NCBI GenBank assembly: GCA_903898215.1
Contig: CAIUEQ010000277.1
Coordinates: forward strand, 1 to 16,671
Source: an uncultured Bacteroidota bacterium
GTDB taxonomy: Bacteria > Bacteroidota > Bacteroidia > UKL13-3
Length of the DNA stretch: 16,671 nt
Reading direction: 5' to 3'
The notes below the pieces were generated by a model, which saw only the letters and a list, made by a program, of their open reading frames with translations, was not told where the DNA came from and made no database searches. The first letter of the stretch is position 1. Each line of letters starts with the position of its first letter. The position numbers and the translations under genes are program-made. Of the stretch, positions 7,963-14,440 are shown piece after piece.

Positions 7963-8355
7963 ATGAATGATGATGTTAAAGGAAATAAAAAGTTCGATTT
8001 AGAAGCGAGGCTAATAGACTTTGCAGTTCTAATAATTGAATTGACTGAAAGTTTGATTAACACAAGAGCTGGAAATCATTTAGCCGGACAAATAGTTAGA
8101 TCTGGAACATCACCCGCTTTAAATTATGGTGAAGCTCAAAGTGCAGAGTCAAGAAATGATTTCGTTCATAAGTTTAAAGTGATATTAAAAGAGTTAAGGG
8201 AAACGAGGGTAGCTTTAAAAATTATAGAGAAAGTTCCTTTGACAAAGAAGTTGGAATTGACAGATAAAATAATGACAGAATGTAATGAGTTGATTTCAAT
8301 TTTTGTTAAAAGTATTGAAACAACAAGAAAGAATAATATTAAAGAAAATAAATAA
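7963..8355 (+). CDS. Four-helix-bundle protein (23S rRNA intervening-sequence protein / S23 family)
   Basis: A 130-residue, helix-rich soluble protein. The family hallmark RSGTSPALNYGEAQSAES is at residues 46-63 and ILKELRETRV at 74-83; predicted helices lie at roughly 13-34, 37-61, 63-91 and 95-118. Known relatives are encoded in intervening sequences of 23S rRNA (Leptospira, Coxiella), and the Avd accessory proteins of diversity-generating retroelements share the fold; family members form oligomers. The molecular role is unknown, but RNA or DNA binding is suspected. It has no place in complex I. It is inserted between nuoJ and nuoK and flanked by inverted 7-base-period arrays, and its stop codon lies inside a further repeat copy. 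The protein looks intact and complete. Confidence 0.93.
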   Translation: MNDDVKGNKKFDLEARLIDFAVLIIELTESLINTRAGNHLAGQIVRSGTSPALNYGEAQSAESRNDFVHKFKVILKELRETRVALKIIEKVPLTKKLELTDKIMTECNELISIFVKSIETTRKNNIKENK

Positions 8356-8390
8356 TAATGAACACTGAACAAAAAATATCGAGTAAAGAA
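8354..8390. repeat. Second left-type array overlapping the four-helix-bundle stop codon
   Basis: AATAATGAACACTGAAC at 8354-8370 is identical over 17 bases to 8782-8798 and differs at two positions from 7890-7906. The 7-base register continues in degraded form: GAA 8360, GAA 8367, AAA 8374, GAG 8381, GAA 8388. With the right array at 8411-8453 it forms a small gene-less palindrome. A perfect 6-bp hairpin AAGTTG/CAACTT (8392-8397, 8410-8415) lies between the arms. Confidence 0.75.
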
Positions 8391-8410
8391 AAAGTTGTTG
8401 ATAGTTTTTC

Positions 8411-8453
8411 AACTTCATTATTCTTCATTCAATGTTCGATATTCGATATTCAA
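8411..8453. repeat. Right heptad array (TTC every 7 bases) before nuoK
   Basis: TTC occurs at 8414, 8421, 8428, 8435, 8442 and 8449, a perfect 7-base period. The 43-base segment matches 8907-8949 at 41 positions and is the inverted partner of the GAA array at 7889-7926. It ends 8 bases before the nuoK ATG. Confidence 0.9.
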
Positions 8454-8461
8454 ATTAAATT

Positions 8462-8776
8462 ATGAACGAAATTGGTTTAACACAAGTATTATTTGTTAGC
8501 ACGATATTATTCTTTATCGGTGTGTATGGATTTCTTACACGCAGAAACATGGTCACAATGCTGATGGCAATCGAATTAATTTTAAACAGCGTGAACATCA
8601 ATTTTGTGGCGTTCAATAAATTTTTATACGCTGATAAATTAGATGGAACATTTTTTACCATATTTATTATAACCATTGCTGCTGCTGAAGCTGCCGTGGC
8701 AATTGCCATTATTATTCATTTGTATCGCAACTCAAAAACAATTGATGTTAACGATGCCGATTTGATGAAGTTTTAA
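8462..8776 (+). CDS. nuoK: NADH-quinone oxidoreductase subunit K
   Basis: Three-helix membrane subunit (MrpC-like) of the complex I pumping arm. The 104-residue product is of normal length and has both conserved membrane glutamates: Glu38 in MAIELILNSVN and Glu76 in AAAEAAVAIAI. These correspond to the two essential glutamates of E. coli NuoK. The ATG lies just after a TTC heptad array. An in-frame ATG 30 bases upstream inside that array is followed by a TAA, so the start at 8462 is firm. The spacing to nuoL is unusually long (181 bases) and repeat-filled. Confidence 0.95.
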   Translation: MNEIGLTQVLFVSTILFFIGVYGFLTRRNMVTMLMAIELILNSVNINFVAFNKFLYADKLDGTFFTIFIITIAAAEAAVAIAIIIHLYRNSKTIDVNDADLMKF

Positions 8777-8781
8777 AAATA

Positions 8782-8818
8782 AATAATGAACACTGAACAT
8801 CAAATTTCGAATGATGAA
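8782..8818. repeat. Left-type heptad array after nuoK
   Basis: GAA or a one-base variant every 7 bases: 8788, 8795, 8802 (AAA), 8809, 8816. The segment 8788-8820 is an inverted, ungapped match to 8908-8940 at 24 of 33 positions. The first 17 bases are identical to the array at 8354-8370. Confidence 0.8.
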
Positions 8819-8861
8819 GTGAAATAAAAAATGAAAAGAAATAAAAACAATGATTAAAAAT

Positions 8862-8896
8862 GAATAATAAATTTCGAATAGTGAATAGATATTGAA
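8862..8896. repeat. Additional left-type array in the nuoK-nuoL spacer
   Basis: The 7-base register is visible at GAA 8862, AAA 8869, GAA 8876 and GAA 8883. The last GAA, at 8894, is out of phase. This is a more degraded copy of the GAA array, so the nuoK-nuoL spacer holds two left arrays and one right array. Confidence 0.55.
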
Positions 8897-8906
8897 TTAA
8901 TTTTTA

Positions 8907-8949
8907 AACTTCAATATTCTTCATTCAATGTTCGATGTTCGATATTCAA
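8907..8949. repeat. Right heptad array (TTC every 7 bases) before nuoL
   Basis: TTC occurs at 8910, 8917, 8924, 8931, 8938 and 8945. It is identical to 8411-8453 at 41 of 43 positions and ends 8 bases before the nuoL ATG, the same distance as its copy before nuoK. Confidence 0.9.
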
Positions 8950-8957
8950 TTATTAAT

Positions 8958-10886
8958 ATGAACGAAAATATATACATAGCACTGATTCCACTTTTGCCTT
9001 TAGCAACTTTTGTATTGCTGGGTTTGTTTGGCAGAAAATACCTGAGCGGGATTTCAGGAATGATCGGAACACTTTCATTGCTTGCATCAACTCTTATTTC
9101 ACTTGTTACTGCATATAATTATTTTTTTATTACGGAAAGAGTAAATGGTGTTTTTCAACCCATCATTGCTCTAAAATATACCTGGCTGCAATTTTCAACT
9201 AATGTATCCATCGACTTAGGAATCATGCTCGATCCAATATCAATGATGATGATCGTGGTAGTAACTTTTGTTTCGCTAATGGTGCATGTTTTCAGTTTGG
9301 GTTATATGAAAGGTGAAGAAAGATTTGCAACTTATTATGCGTTTCTTTCCTTGTTCACTTTCTCAATGCTTGGTTTGGTTTTATCTACCAATATTTTTCA
9401 GATCTATATGTTTTGGGAATTGGTGGGCGTTTCATCATTCCTACTCATCGGATATTATTTTGATAAACCATCGGCAGTTGCTGCATCTAAAAAAGCATTC
9501 ATCGTTACCCGTTTTGCCGATTTAGGTTTTTTGATTGGAATTTTAATATTAGCATACAATGCTGAAACATTAGATTTCGGAACACTCATCGAAAGATTAA
9601 CTGATGCAACTTCTCCATATTTAATCAATTCAACAGCTTCCACATTACTCGGTGTAAGCGCATTAACGTGGGGATTGGTATTGGTGTTTTTAGGTGGTGC
9701 CGGAAAATCAGCAATGTTCCCATTTCATATTTGGTTACCGGATGCAATGGAAGGTCCAACTCCAGTTTCAGCATTAATTCATGCTGCAACGATGGTTGTT
9801 GCCGGAGTATTTTTAGTTGCCAGATTATTTCCAATTTTTGCTTTTGATGTTTCGGCATTAGCTGTAGTAAAATATGTTGGTGCATTCTCGGCTTTGCTTG
9901 CAGCAATTATTGCTTGTACACAAACTGATATCAAAAGAGTACTGGCATATTCAACCATGTCGCAAATAGGTTATATGATGTTCTCTTTAGGGGTTTCAAA
10001 ACATGGTGGTGAAAGCGGTTTAGGTTATATGGCTTCGATGTTCCACTTGTTTACTCATGCATTTTTTAAATCATTGTTATTTTTGGGAGCTGGTGCTGTA
10101 ATACATTTGGTTCACAGCAACGAAATGAAAGATATGGGCGGACTAAGAAAGCTAATGCCTATCACTCATATTACCTTTTTAATTGCCTGTTTAGCTATCG
10201 CTGGTATTCCTCCTTTTGCTGGATTTTTTAGTAAAGAAGAAATTTTGATGGCAGCATTTCACTCTGATAAATTAATTTATTTCGTTGCATTATTTACTTC
10301 AGGTCTCACTGCATTTTATATGTTCCGATTATACTTCTCCATTTTTTGGAGCAAAGAATCACATGCACATGCCGATCATGGTGAAGGAACTTTATCAATG
10401 AAAATACCTTTGATTATTTTGGCAGTATTCGCAGGTTTTGCAGGTTTTGCTCCATTATCATCTTTAGTAACTTCAGATGGCGCTGCTATCGAAACACATA
10501 TTGATGTTATATTTACTATCGCTCCGGTTTTGCTTGCTGTTGGTGGAATATTACTGGCAACAAATTTATACAAAAACGAAAACAGCAAACCACAATCTAT
10601 CGCAACATCGCTCGGAGGATTTTATACAGCTGCCTATAAAAAATTCTATATGGATGAACTCTATTTGTTCATTACAAAAAATATCATTTTTAATATGATA
10701 GGAAATGCTGCAGCCTGGATTGACAAAAATATTGTTGATGGTTTCATGAATTTATTGGCAGATACAACAGCACATATTTCTGAACTCATCAAAGGTTTTC
10801 AATCAGGAAAATTACAGCAATATGCAGTATACTTTTTTGCCGGTATAATCGGATTTATGTTATTGTTCATTTATTTATGGTCGTAA
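8958..10886 (+). CDS. nuoL: NADH-quinone oxidoreductase subunit L
   Basis: Distal antiporter-like proton-pumping subunit of complex I. From the chosen start it is 642 residues and ends in the long lateral-helix and anchor-helix region. The pumping residues are present: the TM5-type glutamate in MFWELVG (about 154), the TM7 lysine in GGAGKSAMFPFH (about 250), and lysines in TDIKRVLAYSTMSQ and HAFFKSLLFL. The frame is open back to an ATG at 8928, but that codon lies inside the repeat array and would add ten residues of repeat-encoded sequence. The ATG at 8958 gives MNENIYIALIPLLPL, a normal N-terminus. Confidence 0.95.
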   Translation: MNENIYIALIPLLPLATFVLLGLFGRKYLSGISGMIGTLSLLASTLISLVTAYNYFFITERVNGVFQPIIALKYTWLQFSTNVSIDLGIMLDPISMMMIVVVTFVSLMVHVFSLGYMKGEERFATYYAFLSLFTFSMLGLVLSTNIFQIYMFWELVGVSSFLLIGYYFDKPSAVAASKKAFIVTRFADLGFLIGILILAYNAETLDFGTLIERLTDATSPYLINSTASTLLGVSALTWGLVLVFLGGAGKSAMFPFHIWLPDAMEGPTPVSALIHAATMVVAGVFLVARLFPIFAFDVSALAVVKYVGAFSALLAAIIACTQTDIKRVLAYSTMSQIGYMMFSLGVSKHGGESGLGYMASMFHLFTHAFFKSLLFLGAGAVIHLVHSNEMKDMGGLRKLMPITHITFLIACLAIAGIPPFAGFFSKEEILMAAFHSDKLIYFVALFTSGLTAFYMFRLYFSIFWSKESHAHADHGEGTLSMKIPLIILAVFAGFAGFAPLSSLVTSDGAAIETHIDVIFTIAPVLLAVGGILLATNLYKNENSKPQSIATSLGGFYTAAYKKFYMDELYLFITKNIIFNMIGNAAAWIDKNIVDGFMNLLADTTAHISELIKGFQSGKLQQYAVYFFAGIIGFMLLFIYLWS

Positions 10887-10896
10887 AAATAAGAGT

Positions 10897-11304
10897 ATGA
10901 TAACAACCGAAATTCGCAATTCAATGAAACAAGTTCTCGCTCAACTTAATCATGTTGGACTTGAACTTAATCGTCCGCATGAAGATGTTGTTACACTTAC
11001 TGTATGCTCTGGTGCTCGTAAGTCTATCAGCGACTTGATGAACATTTTTTTATTGAGTAATTCAGTTTCGAACAACCAAAATAAAAGTTTAGATACTCTG
11101 TTGAATGAATGCAAAAAAATGGATTCTCAATTTGAACAAATTGATTTATCGAAAATTGTTTGTAAAGAAATGAATTCATCAGAATGTGAAGGGAAATATT
11201 GTTTAGACATTAAAAATGTAAGCGATTGTTTTGTTGTTGCAAATAAATTGAAAACAATTGTATTGAATAAATTAGCGATAAGCGAAAGCGAATTAGAAAA
11301 TTAA
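10897..11304 (+). CDS. Unrecognised cysteine-containing 135-residue protein inside the nuo operon
   Basis: I cannot assign a family with confidence. The product is soluble, without membrane segments or a signal peptide. It is probably mostly helical: helices at about 3-25, 29-54, 64-82 and 107-127, a layout that vaguely recalls HEPN-like bundles but without an obvious RxxxxH motif. It has six cysteines (37, 72, 89, 97, 102, 111), four of them within 23 residues, enough for a metal or iron-sulfur site. It begins 10 bases after nuoL and ends 3 bases before nuoM, with ATG and normal coding character, so it is a real and cotranslated gene. A role in assembly or electron input for complex I is a guess from position only. 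Confidence 0.85.
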   Translation: MITTEIRNSMKQVLAQLNHVGLELNRPHEDVVTLTVCSGARKSISDLMNIFLLSNSVSNNQNKSLDTLLNECKKMDSQFEQIDLSKIVCKEMNSSECEGKYCLDIKNVSDCFVVANKLKTIVLNKLAISESELEN

Positions 11305-11307
11305 CGA

Positions 11308-12816
11308 ATGACGAACTTATCTATATTAATCATTTTCCCTCTGCTCACAACAATAGCAATATTGTTTTGCAGAAATACTACGCAGATCAAATGGACAGCA
11401 TTGCTGGGCTCTTTGATTCAGCTAGTTCTTGCATCGTTGTTGATGTATTCATATTATGCCGAACGAGCAACAGGCAACACCTCTCAAATGTTGTTTGAAC
11501 AACGTTACAGTTGGTACAGCGCTTTAAATATTGAATATTACATTGGGGTGGATGGGATTTCAGTAATCATGATTATGCTAACAGCATTTGTGGTTGCCTG
11601 CGGAATTCTTATCTCATGGAAAATTGAAACGCTTACCAAAGAATTTTTCTTCTTACTATTATTATTGAGTGTTGGTACTTACGGATTTTTTATATCGTTA
11701 GATCTATTCACAATGTTTTTCTTTTTGGAGTTAGCAGTAATACCTAAATATTTATTGATTGCAATTTGGGGCAGCGGCAAAAAAGAATACAGCGCAATGA
11801 AACTTGCATTGATGTTAATGGGTGGTTCCGGATTAGTTTTAATAGGATTGCTTGCAACTTATTTTAATACAGATATTGGAAGTGGAGTTCATACTTGGGA
11901 TCTATTAAAAATTGCCCATCTTCATATTCCATACGAAACACAATTATTTATTTTCCCATTTTTGTTTGTTGGATTTGGAGTGTTTACTGCATTATTTCCT
12001 TTTCATACTTGGGTACCGGATGGTCACTCATCAGCACCAACTGCTGCATCTATGTTCCTTGCCGGAATATCAATGAAACTTGGTGGTTACGGAGCTTTAC
12101 GTGTAGCAACTTATTTGATGCCTGAAGCTGCTCAACATTATTCGTGGATCATTGTTTTGCTTGCAACTATCGCAATAATTTATGGAGCATTCGCTACATT
12201 GATGCAGAAAGATTTGAAATATATCAACGCATATTCTTCGGTTAGCCATTGCGGATTTATTTTACTTGGAATTGGAATGCTAACTAAAACAGCACTCATT
12301 GGTGCAGTGATGCAAATGGTTTCTCATGGTTTAATGACAGCCCTTTTCTTCGGTGCTATAGGAATGATTTACGAACGCACACATACACGTCAGATAAAAG
12401 AATTAGGAGGATTATTAAAAACTATTCCATTCCTTTCTTCGGTATTTATCATTGCCGGTTTATGTTCACTAGGCTTACCTGGATTCAGCGGATTTGTTTC
12501 GGAGATGGTAGTTTTTATGGGAGCATGGCAACGACCTGATGCATTTCATCGTATTGCAACAATACTTGCTGCAGCATCAATTGTAGTTACGGCAGTTTAT
12601 ATTTTACGTGCTGCCGGAAGCGCAATTATGGGGCCGATAAAAAATGAACATTTTAATCATCTCAAAGATGCAACATGGAATGAAAAAATAGCTTCGGTAT
12701 TATTGATCGTTGCAATTTTATCAATCGGGCTTGCACCGTTTTGGTTAATCAATATCATATCACCCGACACACAACTAATCATGGAAAATATTGCTAGAGG
12801 AGCAATTGGTGGATAG
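11308..12816 (+). CDS. nuoM: NADH-quinone oxidoreductase subunit M
   Basis: Central antiporter-like pumping subunit of complex I, 502 residues. The TM5 glutamate is present (Glu141 in FFFLELAVIPKYLL), as is the TM8-type lysine (Lys257 in AGISMKLGGYGALR) and the TM12-type glutamate in GFVSEMVVF. The TM7 lysine is not: the segment reads GFGVFTALFPFHTW, with Phe226 five residues before the conserved proline, where NuoL and NuoN in this operon have Lys. The surrounding PFHTWVPDGHSSAPTAAS is well conserved, so the protein is intact. It follows the 135-residue gene after 3 bases. Confidence 0.95.
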   Translation: MTNLSILIIFPLLTTIAILFCRNTTQIKWTALLGSLIQLVLASLLMYSYYAERATGNTSQMLFEQRYSWYSALNIEYYIGVDGISVIMIMLTAFVVACGILISWKIETLTKEFFFLLLLLSVGTYGFFISLDLFTMFFFLELAVIPKYLLIAIWGSGKKEYSAMKLALMLMGGSGLVLIGLLATYFNTDIGSGVHTWDLLKIAHLHIPYETQLFIFPFLFVGFGVFTALFPFHTWVPDGHSSAPTAASMFLAGISMKLGGYGALRVATYLMPEAAQHYSWIIVLLATIAIIYGAFATLMQKDLKYINAYSSVSHCGFILLGIGMLTKTALIGAVMQMVSHGLMTALFFGAIGMIYERTHTRQIKELGGLLKTIPFLSSVFIIAGLCSLGLPGFSGFVSEMVVFMGAWQRPDAFHRIATILAAASIVVTAVYILRAAGSAIMGPIKNEHFNHLKDATWNEKIASVLLIVAILSIGLAPFWLINIISPDTQLIMENIARGAIGG

Positions 12817-12952
12817 TTAATGGTGATTTGTTGATTCGTTTATAGGATGTTAAATATTGTGTAATAGAAAAATAAAAAAGTTAAGTATGTGTAAAGGTTG
12901 AATGTGTTAAAATTAATATGCAATTAACCATTAAACCAATCACCCTATTAAC
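12816..12952. repeat. Spacer with inverted ends and TTAAC repeats before nuoN
   Basis: The 145-base nuoM-nuoN spacer starts with GTTAATGGTGATT (12816-12828) and nearly ends with AATCACCCTATTAAC (12938-12952), which are inverted copies apart from a 2-base insertion. The right part (12921-12952) is a loose series of 7-9-base units ending in AAC or CAC, related to the AATAAC arrays elsewhere. No gene is seen in it. Confidence 0.5.
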
Positions 12953-12961
12953 TAAAAAAAT

Positions 12962-14365
12962 ATGAATACAGATTTTTTTATATTGATGAAACCCGAGTTG
13001 AGCATAACGTTCATCATCTTTATTTTGCTTACACTTAAAGTGTGGGATGGAATAAAAGAGAACACCACGCTTATTCATCTGACCAACTTTTTATTGCTAA
13101 TCAATTTTCTTATCGGATTTATTGGAAACAGCACCGGTGCTCTTTTTAATGGGATGTATCACACAACCGATCTTTTATCATTAGAAAAAAATATTCTAAA
13201 TTTCGGAACACTCATTATTTCTCTTCAAGCTTTCGAATGGATAAAAAACCATAAGCATGTAATCGAATTTTATATTTTACTGCTTACTACTTTGCTAGGC
13301 ATGTTCTTTATGGTTTCGAGCGGTAACTTTTTAATGTTCTATCTTGGTTTAGAGTTAGCTTCAATTCCGTTAGCAGCAATCGTAAATTTTGATCTCGAAA
13401 AAATAAAATCTTCAGAAGCTGCTGTAAAAATGATTTTGTCATCAGCATTTGCATCTTGTATGATGTTGTTCGGTATTTCGATGCTTTATGGAACAACAGG
13501 AACTTTGAATTTTGCAGAATTGCCTCAATTAATTACAGGCGGTTCACTACAAATCATGTCGTTGATTTTTGTGTTCACAGGATTTGCTTTTAAACTTTCA
13601 GCCGTTCCGTTTCACTTATGGACAGCCGATGTTTATGAGGGCGCACCTGTTCCGGTTACAGCATATTTATCAGTGATATCAAAAGCTGCAATGGTTTTTG
13701 TTTTCATTTCTATTTTAAATCCATTATTCGTAAACGCGCAAAATGTATGGTACAATATGTTGTTTCTAACAATCGTGCTTACTATTACAATAGGAAATCT
13801 TTTTGCCATACGACAAAATAATATCAAACGTTTTCTTGCATTCTCTTCCATCTCACAAGTAGGATTTATATTACTCGGAATTTCTTCTGGAACACATATG
13901 GGTGTTACTGCAAGTATTTACTTTTTGATCGTGTATGTTTTCTCTAATCTTGGTGCATTTGGAGTAATTGCTTTGGTATCTGCTCAAACAGAAAAAGAAA
14001 ACATCAGCGACTATAAAGCATTTTATAAAAACAATAAAACATTGAGTTGGATAATTACTATCGCTTTGTTTTCATTAGCGGGAATCCCTCCAACAGCAGG
14101 CTTCTTTGGGAAAATGTTTTTGGTAACTGCCGGAGCAAGCAAAGGAAATTATGTGCTCATTATCATTGCCGTTTTGAATATGGTGGTTTCACTTTATTAT
14201 TATTTGCGTGTGGTAAAAGCAATTTTTGTTGACGAAAATAATGAGCCGATAGAAAAAGTTGAAGGAAACATTTTTACAAAAGCATCTTTGATAATTTGCA
14301 TGGCAGGAATTATTTTAACAGGATTCGCAAGTGTGTTATATGATTATATTAATTCACTCATGTAA
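12962..14365 (+). CDS. nuoN: NADH-quinone oxidoreductase subunit N
   Basis: Third antiporter-like pumping subunit, next to NuoK in the membrane arm; 467 residues. The conserved charged residues are visible: Glu131 in FYLGLELASIPL, Lys211 in FAFKLSAVPFHLW, and the lysine of GFFGKMFLV on the TM12-type helix. WTADVYEGAPVPV after the TM7 helix is typical of NuoN. The ATG follows an A-rich tract after the repeat-filled spacer. This is the last nuo gene; nuoE, F and G are not found after it either. Confidence 0.95.
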   Translation: MNTDFFILMKPELSITFIIFILLTLKVWDGIKENTTLIHLTNFLLLINFLIGFIGNSTGALFNGMYHTTDLLSLEKNILNFGTLIISLQAFEWIKNHKHVIEFYILLLTTLLGMFFMVSSGNFLMFYLGLELASIPLAAIVNFDLEKIKSSEAAVKMILSSAFASCMMLFGISMLYGTTGTLNFAELPQLITGGSLQIMSLIFVFTGFAFKLSAVPFHLWTADVYEGAPVPVTAYLSVISKAAMVFVFISILNPLFVNAQNVWYNMLFLTIVLTITIGNLFAIRQNNIKRFLAFSSISQVGFILLGISSGTHMGVTASIYFLIVYVFSNLGAFGVIALVSAQTEKENISDYKAFYKNNKTLSWIITIALFSLAGIPPTAGFFGKMFLVTAGASKGNYVLIIIAVLNMVVSLYYYLRVVKAIFVDENNEPIEKVEGNIFTKASLIICMAGIILTGFASVLYDYINSLM

Positions 14366-14377
14366 ATAAAGTTGACT

Positions 14378-14404
14378 GTTAACGATTATCAATTTATCGT
14401 TGAC
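14378..14404. repeat. Inverted repeat after nuoN
   Basis: GTTAACGAT (14378-14386) and ATCGTTGAC (14396-14404) pair at 8 of 9 positions around a 9-base loop. There is no T-tract, so it is a poor terminator; it could be an operator or a cryptic processing hairpin. It lies 12 bases after the nuoN stop. Confidence 0.4.
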
Positions 14405-14440
14405 CAATAACTTAATAAACAGCAACCAATAACTAAATAA
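14405..14440. repeat. AATAAC-type array before the 126-residue gene
   Basis: CAATAAC at 14405-14411 and 14427-14433, with degenerate units between and after them (TTAATAAAC, AGCAAC, TAAATAA), runs right up to the ATG at 14441. It is the same repeat family as before nuoI, nuoJ and purA. Confidence 0.65.

Larger units (their letters stand above)
7889..8453. mobile_element. Candidate four-helix-bundle gene element flanked by inverted heptad arrays
   Basis: A gene for a four-helix-bundle (S23/IVP-like) protein is bounded on the left by GAA spaced every 7 bases and on the right by TTC spaced every 7 bases. The best-matching arm segments, 7896-7921 and 8412-8437, are inverted copies at 23 of 26 positions. 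The unit interrupts nuoJ and nuoK, which normally touch. There is no transposase and I see no target-site duplication, so mobility is inferred from structure and from the gene-less relative before nuoL. Confidence 0.4.

Noticed and set aside
7963..8355. Diversity-generating retroelement, because the Avd accessory protein shares the four-helix-bundle fold.
   Set aside because: No reverse transcriptase, template repeat or variable repeat is present in the window, and the sequence hallmarks fit the S23/IVP-type family.
8392..8415. AAGTTG/CAACTT hairpin as a terminator after the four-helix-bundle gene.
   Set aside because: The stem is followed by CATTATTC rather than a T-tract, and it would cut the operon before nuoK.
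7889..8949. CRISPR array suggested by regularly spaced repeats.
   Set aside because: The period is 7 bases with variable 4-base interiors. There are no 20-40-base direct repeats with unique spacers and no cas genes.
8928..8957. Ten-codon N-terminal extension of NuoL from an upstream ATG.
   Set aside because: These codons lie in the TTC heptad array shared with the nuoK upstream region. The ATG at 8958 gives the normal NuoL N-terminus.
9625..9906. Minus-strand open frame of 93 codons opposite nuoL.
   Set aside because: It lies wholly antisense to well-conserved nuoL sequence, and its composition (rich in Gln, Leu, Pro, His) is typical of a shadow frame.
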